Assembly (NCBI GenBank): GCA_030653335.1
Contig: JAURZP010000004.1
Location: forward strand, 1-14,225
Reading direction: 5' to 3'
Length of the DNA stretch: 14,225 nt
Source of the DNA: Methanoregula sp.
Lineage (GTDB): Archaea; Halobacteriota; Methanomicrobia; Methanomicrobiales; Methanospirillaceae
Shown: piece by piece, positions 7,045-12,591 of the stretch
How the letters are laid out: each line of letters begins with the position of its first letter
Position numbering within the stretch: position 1 is the stretch's first letter
The notes under the pieces: generated by a model
The model's input: the letters and a program-made list of their open reading frames with translations, nothing else
What the model was told of the DNA's origin: nothing
Database searches by the model: none
Program-made: the position numbers and the translations under genes

Positions 7045-7350
7045 AAGATCACTTAAAAACAGACAAGAATCCCAATGAAGAAGAAAGGTCTGGGCAAACC
7101 GCTGGCGCAAAAGAGCATCGCGACAAGCCAGGGACGTCATCCTACCAAGGGGAAACTCTGGAAAGCAGCGAAGTGATGTGAAGCGAGCCGGAGCTTCAGC
7201 GAGGACGAGGAAACATGACCGGGCGTCACCGGCAGGTCGAGAACCGCAGCAGGGAATCGCCTCCAGCGTCGCACGCTTCGCACGAATTCGCCGTGCAAAG
7301 CCCCGCTCCGCGACCGGCAACTGATCACCATCGTTGTCAAGCCCTCTTCA
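7045..7350. other. GC-rich intergenic block without a recognised gene
   Basis: From about 7080 to 7330 the sequence is visibly richer in GC than its surroundings and has many GCGA, CGCACG and CCGG words. Open frames cross it on both strands, but none gives a recognisable protein. A CTGGC/GCCAG pair near 7100-7130 could form a long-loop stem. I see no conserved tRNA, RNase P or SRP RNA motif. It could be a dispersed repeat, part of a decayed gene or a structured RNA; the sequence alone does not decide. Confidence 0.4.
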
Positions 7351-7359
7351 GGTACATCG

Positions 7360-7613
7360 TTGACCCTTTGCAGGGTTACTCGTTCTTATCATCATCAATG
7401 GCATTTTGCCATGGCCGAATTAGCCATGGTTTCCTTAAACGATTCAAAGAAACCGGACCCTTGCCGTGCGGGTCCTCTTTATCCTCCAGCGGATACCAAA
7501 AAACCGGTGATTATTTTATCATTGCCGGTCTGCGCTTTAAGGTTGTGGATATGGATGGAAACCGGATTGACAAGGTGCTGGTCATGTGGATCCCAGCTCC
7601 TGCATCTCAATGA
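7360..7613 (+). pseudogene. Remnant of a CorC/HlyC-type (DUF21 / transporter-associated domain) membrane protein
   Basis: Three frames each hold part of one family. Around 7373-7405 one frame reads AGLLVLIIINGI. From 7411 the next reads MAELAMVSLNDSKK. Joined by one missing T in the T run at 7404-7407, they give the N-terminal DUF21 helix, whose usual form is ..NG.FA.AE.A.VS...K. From about 7500 to 7610 a third frame reads GDYFIIAGLRFKVVDMDGNR then IDKVLV, the C-terminal transporter-associated domain. The rest of DUF21 and the CBS pair, several hundred residues, are missing, so a large internal deletion plus a frameshift is inferred. A GGACCC/GGGTCC hairpin lies close to the join. The ancestor was probably a full hemolysin-like CNNM/CorC protein. 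Confidence 0.75.
7456..7478. repeat. Hairpin inside the CorC/HlyC remnant
   Basis: GGACCC and GGGTCC flank a 9-nt loop. It lies between the N-terminal and C-terminal pieces of the pseudogene and may mark the deletion joint. Coordinates are accurate to a few bases. Confidence 0.4.
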
Positions 7614-7775
7614 ATCGTGTCATTCACGAAAGGGCCGGATCCATTGCCGGATGGTTATCAGTATCGAAAAAAAATCAAAAAAAAAATCTGGATAAAAAAG
7701 TAGGTGATTTTGCCTCCCCTGCCCGTAATCAGCCACCCAATCCTTTATTGGGCGGCATATCCTAATATACCTGAA

Positions 7776-8444
7776 ATGGATCCGCTGTTTGGCCTCATTG
7801 ATTTCGTCATCCACTTCGATCATTACCTGCCCGGCATCATCGAGACCTATGGATTCTGGACTTACCTGATCCTGTTCGCCATTATCTTTTTAGAAACCGG
7901 GCTTGTCATCATGCCGTACCTCCCGGGTGATTCGCTTTTGTTTGTTGCAGGGGCACTTGCCGGGGCCGGATACCTGAATATCGAGATCCTTATCATCAGT
8001 CTCTTTATTGCTGCAGTGCTGGGAGATACGGTGAACTACTGGATCGGCCACTCGGCCGGTATGAAAGTACTGGAACGAAAGTGCAGTTTTGTCAAGAGGG
8101 ATCATCTCGACATGACTCGTACCTATTTTGAAAAGTACGGAGGACTGACGATTGTCATCGCCCGTTTCGTGCCGTTTATCCGGACGTTTGCACCGTTCCT
8201 TGCCGGGGTGGGAAAAATGGATTACCGCTGGTTCCTTACGTATAATGTTGCCGGGGCTGCCCTCTGGATCCTCACCTTCCTCCTTGCCGGCTACTTCCTT
8301 GGCAGCATGCCAATTGTGCAGGATAATTTCAGTTTCATCATCTATGCCATCATCGGAATCTCGCTCCTTGCTGTCGGTTCCATCATCTACAATATCCTGC
8401 GGGGGACCTGCCTGATAGACACCGATGAAGGAAAGTCATCGTGA
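7776..8444 (+). CDS. DedA-family membrane protein
   Basis: A 222-residue integral membrane protein of the DedA (SNARE-associated, VTT) family. The family is linked to envelope integrity and lipid or ion transport; the substrate here is unknown. Hallmarks are ETGLVIMPYLPGDSLLFVAGALAG at about residues 38-61 (E and PGD conserved) and ARFVPFIRTFAPFLAGVGKMDYRWF at about 129-153, including the RF.P..R motif important in the family. The ATG at 7776 fits the family start. The frame is open up to a GTG at 7704, but that extension adds an atypical proline-rich stretch. No clear Shine-Dalgarno sequence precedes 7776. Its stop overlaps the GTG of a small ORF, which leads to htpX. Confidence 0.9.
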   Translation: MDPLFGLIDFVIHFDHYLPGIIETYGFWTYLILFAIIFLETGLVIMPYLPGDSLLFVAGALAGAGYLNIEILIISLFIAAVLGDTVNYWIGHSAGMKVLERKCSFVKRDHLDMTRTYFEKYGGLTIVIARFVPFIRTFAPFLAGVGKMDYRWFLTYNVAGAALWILTFLLAGYFLGSMPIVQDNFSFIIYAIIGISLLAVGSIIYNILRGTCLIDTDEGKSS

Positions 8445-8563
8445 AGGAGATTCTCACCAGGGGATTGTTCCGCTCCATAAAGGCCCCGTTAGGGGAATAC
8501 GGATACATCAACGGGATTGACATAACCAATTACTATTTGAATCACCCTGGCGCATGGTACTAA
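8441..8563 (+). CDS. Possible 40-residue small protein coupled to dedA
   Basis: GTG at 8441 overlaps the dedA stop (GTGA) and has GAAGGAAAG about 5 nt upstream, a reasonable Shine-Dalgarno sequence. The 40-codon frame ends at TAA 8561-8563, two bases before the preferred htpX ATG at 8566. The peptide is basic at its N-terminus (MKEILTRGLFRSIKAP) and rich in Tyr, Asn and Gly later (GEYGYINGIDITNYY). No family is recognised. The exact fit between two operon genes is the main support. A frame of this length can also arise by chance. Confidence 0.4.
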   Translation: MKEILTRGLFRSIKAPLGEYGYINGIDITNYYLNHPGAWY

Positions 8564-8565
8564 TT

Positions 8566-9444
8566 ATGCAATGGAAACGCGACTGGGGTCTTACCGCCAG
8601 GGTCTGGTTTACGGGGCTGCTGCTCCTACTCCTGTACCTGGTGTTCATGACCATACTCCTGGCTTTCGGTGTCGGGTACTGGCTCATCATTCTCCTTGCC
8701 GTAGGGATGGGACTCGTCCAGTACTTCTTCTCGGATAAGATGGTGCTCTGGTCTACCGGGGCACGGATCATCGATGAGACCGAATATCCCGGGTTGCACC
8801 GGATGGTTGAAAAACTCTGCAAAGAAGCAGATCTTCCCAAACCACGGATCGCCATCATGCAGAGCCCGGTACCGAACGCATTTGCTACCGGCAGGAGCCC
8901 GAAGCATGCGGTTGTAGCCTGCACCGACTCAATCATGCGACTCCTCAAACAGGACGAACTTGAAGCAGTCCTCGCCCACGAGCTGGCACACGTCAAGAAC
9001 CGGGATATCCTGACCATGACGCTTGCCAGTTTCATCGCGATGATCGCATCGATGATCATGCAGAGTTTCTTCTTCTCTGCATTACTTGGAGGGCGTGAAC
9101 GCGGCGGTGGCTGGATTGTCGTCTGGATTGTCTCGATCATCGTGTATGCAGTGAGTACGCTGCTGATCCTCGCCCTCTCGCGGTACCGTGAATTCGCCGC
9201 GGACCGGGGCAGTGCCCAGATCACGGGGAACCCCCGGGCGCTCGTATCAGCCCTCAAGAAGATAAGCGGGCGGATAGATGCAGTACCTGCGGAATACAAG
9301 GAAAAGATTGAGGGAGCAAACGCATTCTTCATCATTCCCGCACTCTCGGGCAATTCCTTCATGGAACTCTTATCCACGCACCCGCCGCTTGAGAAGCGGA
9401 TCGCCAATCTTGAGAAAGTAGAGGCCGAACTCCACGGATACTAA
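8566..9444 (+). CDS. htpX: HtpX-type M48 zinc metalloprotease
   Basis: A 292-residue membrane-bound zinc endopeptidase of family M48B, implicated in quality control of damaged membrane proteins. Zinc-site residues are visible: HELAH at 138-142 (HEXXH) and E208 in SRYREFAADRGSA. Transmembrane segments lie at about 15-34, 38-56, 152-171 and 183-205. SPVPNAFATGR (residues 100-110), conserved in HtpX, is present. ATG at 8566 (MQWKRDWGL) matches the family start; ATG at 8554 in the same frame is the alternative. A T6 run (9447-9452) follows the stop and is a plausible archaeal terminator. With dedA it suggests a membrane-maintenance unit. A long open frame opposite it is an artefact. Confidence 0.93.
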   Translation: MQWKRDWGLTARVWFTGLLLLLLYLVFMTILLAFGVGYWLIILLAVGMGLVQYFFSDKMVLWSTGARIIDETEYPGLHRMVEKLCKEADLPKPRIAIMQSPVPNAFATGRSPKHAVVACTDSIMRLLKQDELEAVLAHELAHVKNRDILTMTLASFIAMIASMIMQSFFFSALLGGRERGGGWIVVWIVSIIVYAVSTLLILALSRYREFAADRGSAQITGNPRALVSALKKISGRIDAVPAEYKEKIEGANAFFIIPALSGNSFMELLSTHPPLEKRIANLEKVEAELHGY

Positions 9445-9446
9445 CA

Positions 9447-9452
9447 TTTTTT
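9447..9452 (+). terminator. T-run terminator after htpX
   Basis: Six consecutive T residues begin 2 nt after the htpX stop codon. Archaeal RNA polymerase can terminate at such runs without a hairpin. Confidence 0.4.
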
Positions 9453-9588
9453 CCCGGTTCGGTCTGTGTCAGTAGGTTTACCCAAAAATCCTTAACCCCC
9501 CTGTTTTACCCCAATACCCCTGTCGTCTGGAGCATCTCTTGAAATCCCATGGGTTTCTCAAATCTCATACTTTCGGGATTCATCCTTC

Positions 9589-9605
9589 GAAGAACTGTGT
9601 TCTTC
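9589..9605. repeat. Short perfect hairpin
   Basis: GAAGAAC, loop TGT, GTTCTTC: a 7-bp perfect stem with a 3-nt loop, about 145 nt after htpX. An imperfect palindrome lies 30 nt upstream of it. Function unknown. Confidence 0.45.
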
Positions 9606-10027
9606 TGATGCTTCATTTTCCAAGAGAGATCCGCCCACCGGAGAAAAAGCGGCCATCATATTTTCGTTCCGGCAGCCTTTCCATGGGCCGGATGGGCAAA
9701 ATGAGGTAGCGAAAAACACCTTGATTCAATGCCCTTTGGCGGGCTTTAGGAGGGGTGTATTTCTGCCGCATTTTGTCAAACAGCGCGTGAAACAGGCGTA
9801 TTTTCCACAAGACCCGAAACGGACGGTTTTACGGGGTTTTCCGGTACAATACCGTACTATCGGAAATAGAAAAAGGAGCCTGAAATCGATGTATTCAGGT
9901 TTGACCTGCATCATGAATAAAAAGGAAGATAACCTACAATAAATGACAATTGTGATTCATATTAAAGGGCCCTGTAAGAAAAAGTGACCCCTAATGAGAA
10001 ATTATCGCATATTTTTCCAGGACTTCT

Positions 10028-10056
10028 GCTTCTAACAGGATAATAGTTAGAGAAGC
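10028..10056 (+). promoter_or_regulatory. Bulged hairpin in the leader of the DUF63 gene
   Basis: GCTTC-TAAC pairs with GTTA-(GA)-GAAGC, a 9-bp stem with a 2-nt bulge and a 9-nt loop. It lies about 35 nt before the GGAGG Shine-Dalgarno sequence and would be in the mRNA leader if transcription starts near 9990. Confidence 0.4.
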
Positions 10057-10097
10057 GAGGACCTGACCAACTATTGAAGAGCAGTTTTCCGGAGGAT

Positions 10098-10151
10098 ATG
10101 AGTGATTGCAATCAGCCTTATCCCACAATTACATCAGGATTGACATTATGA
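10098..10151 (+). CDS. Possible 17-residue leader peptide upstream of the DUF63 gene
   Basis: ATG at 10098 follows GGAGG (10091-10095) and opens MSDCNQPYPTITSGLTL. It ends in TGA at 10149-10151, overlapping the DUF63 ATG at 10148 (ATGA). The Shine-Dalgarno spacing to this ATG is short (2 nt). The same GGAGG is 6 nt from GTG 10102 (a 13-codon frame) and 10 nt from TTG 10106, which is in frame with DUF63. So it may instead serve an N-terminally extended DUF63 protein. Confidence 0.35.
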   Translation: MSDCNQPYPTITSGLTL

Positions 10152-10993
10152 TTAGCGAATTCATCACAACGTATTACATTGATCCCATCCGCTACGGTCA
10201 ACCGTACAATATTGTGGACACCCTGACGTATGCCGTCATTCTTATTGTTGCGGTGTTTCTTATCTACCGCTGGATTGACCGGACCGGCTTTCCGGTAGAC
10301 GGGAAGTTTGTCCTTGCCACAGTTCCGTTCGTCATTTTTGGCGGACTCCTGCGGGTTGTTGAGGACACCGGTTTCATCACTTCCGATCTCCATCTCCTTC
10401 TCGTTACGCCGCTGATTTTCTTTGTGATGTTCTTTTTCACCATCGCGGCATTGTTCATTTCACGGACGCTTGAACGAGCCGGGATAATCGCCTCGTATCA
10501 TACCGGTTACGCCGGTATCGGGGCGATAAGTTGTATTCTCGCAGCCGCATTCCTGGCATGGTTCGGGTTTACCTATACGCAGGTCTCTGTCAGCATCCTT
10601 CTCATCATCCTTGCACTTGCCATCGTCACGTCCTGCGCAGTCTGGGGATTCATGCGGTACGTAATCAAATGGGAATATGCAAGCGATCCGCTGTATTGCG
10701 TGCTGATCTTCGGCCAGCTGCTGGACGCAAGCGCAACGAGTTATGGCATTGACCTGCACTCCATAGTATATACCGAAGCGCATGTTGTCGGGGGCGCCCT
10801 GATTGCATGGACCGGAACGGCTTTTTCCATGTTCCCGCTGAAACTCGCAGTCCTGTTTCCCGCAGTATACATCCTCCAGCTCTACCGGAAGGAAGCCCCG
10901 CCGGTCCTCTGGCACCTGATCCTGCTTGCCATGATCATTGTGGGATTCGGGCCGGGTGTGAGGGGTATGGTCAGGATGGTATTGTTCATCTGA
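10148..10993 (+). CDS. DUF63 family membrane protein
   Basis: A 281-residue polytopic membrane protein, of unknown function, matching the archaeal DUF63 family. It opens MISEFITTYYIDPIRYGQPYN and shows about eight hydrophobic segments. Conserved-looking polar points are DRTGFPVDGKF, GGLLRVVEDTGF, GQLLDASATSYG and YTEAHVVGG. The charged and aromatic residues next to membrane segments suggest a possible enzymatic or transport role; none is established. The ATG at 10148 was chosen by family fit; the in-frame TTG at 10106 is served by the GGAGG at 10091-10095. T-rich sequence follows the stop. Confidence 0.85.
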   Translation: MISEFITTYYIDPIRYGQPYNIVDTLTYAVILIVAVFLIYRWIDRTGFPVDGKFVLATVPFVIFGGLLRVVEDTGFITSDLHLLLVTPLIFFVMFFFTIAALFISRTLERAGIIASYHTGYAGIGAISCILAAAFLAWFGFTYTQVSVSILLIILALAIVTSCAVWGFMRYVIKWEYASDPLYCVLIFGQLLDASATSYGIDLHSIVYTEAHVVGGALIAWTGTAFSMFPLKLAVLFPAVYILQLYRKEAPPVLWHLILLAMIIVGFGPGVRGMVRMVLFI

Positions 10994-11026
10994 TCCATCC
11001 CTTTTATTATGCAGATCCTGCTTAGT

Positions 11027-11073
11027 ACTCACTATGATTCCGGTTGTTCTCCATAAGGGCGAAAAGAGTGAGT
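11027..11073. repeat. Spaced 7-bp inverted repeat
   Basis: ACTCACT (11027-11033) and AGTGAGT (11067-11073) flank 33 nt between the DUF63 gene and the carbonic anhydrase remnant. May be chance or part of a 3' structure. Confidence 0.25.
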
Positions 11074-11101
11074 GAATACATCACCTGACCCCATCGCTCA
11101 A

Positions 11102-11672
11102 ATGTTTTTTGGAAATGCGGTATCTCGTGAAACCGATTTTTTACCCAACCATACGTACTGGAGGAAAATTGTCCTCGGGCAACAACCAAAATTTTATTGA
11201 TCTGGTGTTCTGATTCATGGGTTAATCCTGAACGGATTACCGGAACCATACCCGGTGAACTGTTAGTACAGAGAAATATTGGCAACATTGTCCCATTACA
11301 GGACTGGAATTTTGCTACTGTTCTCGAATTTGCCTTAATGAAACTCAGGGTGGAACACATCATTATCTGCGGGCATTCAGACTGCGGTGCGATAAAGGCG
11401 CTGGATAACGAAAAGGACTGTGATTACTATATCTCGATCTGGCTGAACAATGCAAAGGAAGCAAAAGACCGGCTTGACGTAAAAATCAAAAAACCCGAAA
11501 CCCATGAAGAGATCAAGAAACGATACCGGTTGATTGAACTGGAAAAGATCCTGCTCCAGATGGAACACCTGAAAGCACACCCTCTGGTGAAAAAAACGAT
11601 CAAAGAACGTCCGTTTCCTTTCACTGCCTGTATTTCGATCTCATGAACGGGAAACTTTCGCGGGTTGACTAA
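11102..11672 (+). pseudogene. Decayed beta-carbonic anhydrase gene
   Basis: Three frames together spell a beta-class carbonic anhydrase of about 190 residues. From ATG 11102: ..DFLPNHTYWRKIVLGQQPKF. From about 11192: LLIWCSDSWVNPERITGTIPG, then RNIGNIVP, DWNFATVLEFA and HIIICGHSDCGAIKA. From about 11613: YFDLMNGKLSRVD with TAA at 11670. The first shift fits loss of one T in the T run at 11192-11195; the second, at about 11611-11622, also fits a single-base loss. Zinc-ligand segments CSDS and HSDC remain, but the Arg of the catalytic CxDxR is Trp, and IGC is IWC. The middle frame alone has no normal N-terminus. Frameshifts plus loss of the catalytic Arg argue for true decay. Confidence 0.85.
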
Positions 11673-11680
11673 AGGAAATG

Positions 11681-11690
11681 CTTTTTTTTT
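11681..11690 (+). terminator. T-run after the carbonic anhydrase remnant
   Basis: A run of about ten T residues begins a few bases after the ancestral stop. It probably terminated that gene's transcript. Confidence 0.5.
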
Positions 11691-11697
11691 TAAGTTC

Positions 11698-11761
11698 TGT
11701 AGAATTTCTGCCCGGACCTTAACCCCCCATGAGGTCCATCCAATAAAAACCGAATTCTACA
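11698..11761. repeat. Nested inverted repeat (candidate structured element)
   Basis: Outer arms TGTAGAATT (11698-11706) and AATTCTACA (11753-11761) are a perfect 9-bp match. Inside them GGACCT (11714-11719) and AGGTCC (11732-11737) form a second stem around a 10-nt loop, AACCCCCCAT. The two stems are stackable into one elongated 64-nt structure with a bulge on the 3' side. No coding frame explains it. Confidence 0.5.
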
Positions 11762-11771
11762 TGATTAATTA

Positions 11772-11779
11772 TTTATAAT
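11772..11779 (+). promoter_or_regulatory. Candidate box A for a small transcript
   Basis: TTTATAAT is a good archaeal TATA element. Transcription start would be near 11800, at the ATG of the small ORF. Confidence 0.45.
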
Positions 11780-11799
11780 CGCTGGGAGAACAATCATTA

Positions 11800-11883
11800 A
11801 TGTACCTTCTCATCAATCCCGGTGACATCATATCCCGGCGGGTACGTGCCGCACTGACTAAGCGGCAGCTCTTTTTTCAGTAA
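11800..11883 (+). CDS. Possible 27-residue peptide or small RNA
   Basis: ATG at 11800 opens MYLLINPGDIISRRVRAALT then KRQLFFQ, ending at TAA 11881-11883. A box A about 25 nt upstream would make the mRNA leaderless; GGGAGA at about 11784-11789 would help only if transcription starts earlier. The 3' part holds a terminator-like hairpin (11847-11867) followed by TTTTTT, so the unit may equally be a small RNA of about 75 nt. No family is recognised for the basic peptide. Confidence 0.35.
   Translation: MYLLINPGDIISRRVRAALTKRQLFFQ
11847..11877 (+). terminator. Stem-loop followed by T6
   Basis: TGCCGC (11847-11852), loop ACTGACTAA, GCGGCA (11862-11867), then GCTCTTTTTT. It has the form of an intrinsic terminator and would end a transcript starting near 11800. 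Confidence 0.5.
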
Positions 11884-11958
11884 GTAATAATCTGGAAATT
11901 TTGTAACGACAAACTACGGAACATGTAAGAGTGTTCTGACTAAAATTTCAGGTGCATC

Positions 11959-12405
11959 ATGGGTATGATTTCTGATAAAATGGCTGATGAATGGGATAGT
12001 GCCCTCCCAAAAACGGATGGGATCTACTGCCTCATCGAAAAAACAATGGATAGCAGGAGTCCAAAAGTGCGGATCTGGGCAATCACAGCACTCGGAAAGA
12101 GCGGTGATCCCCGTGCGGTCAGGTCTCTGATTGACTGCTGCCAGGACCAGGACCCGGAGATCCGGCTTCGTGCGATTGAGGGACTGCAAAGCCTGAGAAG
12201 CGGTCGTGCAGTAAGTGTGCTTATCGACCGCCTCAGGGATAAGGAAGAACTGCCCGAAACCCGGCAGCGGGCCGCAGCTGCGCTCGCCACCATCAGAAGT
12301 TTCGGCGCAATCCGGGAACTGAATGAACGGCACGCAGATACTGATGAAGATAGTGCGTTGCGCACCTTCATCGGCGGGGAACTGGAGCGGGTGCACCAAT
12401 GGTAA
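11959..12405 (+). CDS. HEAT-repeat (PBS lyase-like) protein
   Basis: A 148-residue soluble protein made of short HEAT-like alpha-hairpin repeats of about 31 residues: roughly 30-60 (SPKVRIWAITALGKSGDPRA), 61-92 (DPEIRLRAIEGLQSLRSGRA) and 93-130 (LPETRQRAAAALATIRSFGA). The A...L......A pattern, with D or E before R, is typical of PBS-lyase HEAT repeats. Such proteins are usually protein-protein interaction scaffolds; no enzyme activity is implied. AGGTG lies 7 nt before the ATG at 11959. It stands alone between the small transcript and pycB, and an inverted repeat right after its stop probably ends its mRNA. Confidence 0.87.
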   Translation: MGMISDKMADEWDSALPKTDGIYCLIEKTMDSRSPKVRIWAITALGKSGDPRAVRSLIDCCQDQDPEIRLRAIEGLQSLRSGRAVSVLIDRLRDKEELPETRQRAAAALATIRSFGAIRELNERHADTDEDSALRTFIGGELERVHQW

Positions 12406-12407
12406 GT

Positions 12408-12430
12408 ACTGGTGTCACTACGGCACCAGT
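12408..12430 (+). terminator. Stem-loop terminator after the HEAT-repeat gene
   Basis: ACTGGTG, 9-nt loop, CACCAGT, then T-rich TCATTCTTTTCCC. The perfect 7-bp stem begins 3 nt after the stop codon. Confidence 0.5.
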
Positions 12431-12591
12431 TCATTCTTTTCCCAAATCAGGTTCTTCGCTCATCATCGCACGTACAGTCGCGGATCATCGATGGACTCCA
12501 AAGGGAATGCAGACCCCCGATTTCCGTGCAGTTCCCCCGATCGAATGTCTGAAAGGTCCTTATGATCTGAATTGCCCACTGAGGTTGACCC

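Larger units (their letters stand above)
9445..10090. other. Long intergenic region between htpX and the DUF63 gene
   Basis: About 650 bases with no convincing gene. It begins with a T6 run after htpX. Small structures are visible: an imperfect palindrome centred on CCCATGGG (9541-9557), a GAAGAAC/GTTCTTC hairpin (9589-9605), CGGTA/TACCG (9842-9854), CCTGAA/TTCAGG (9879-9899) and a bulged hairpin at 10028-10056. A frame from 9721 to 9942 exists but has no family similarity or good start. A TATA-like CATATTAAAG near 9958-9967 may be the promoter of the DUF63 gene. Confidence 0.6.

Noticed and set aside
7215..7613. 132-codon intact gene
   Set aside because: Only its last part matches a family (CorC/HlyC C-terminus); the first part is low-complexity and out of frame with the N-terminal remnant.
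8508..9407. 299-codon open frame on the minus strand opposite htpX
   Set aside because: Antisense shadow of a clear HtpX protease; Ser/Arg/Met-rich with no domain logic.
9721..9942. 73-codon plus-strand frame in the intergenic region
   Set aside because: TTG start, no ribosome binding site, no recognisable protein features.
11197..11646. Intact short carbonic anhydrase
   Set aside because: It lacks the N-terminal helices and the true C-terminus, both found in neighbouring frames, and the catalytic Arg is Trp.
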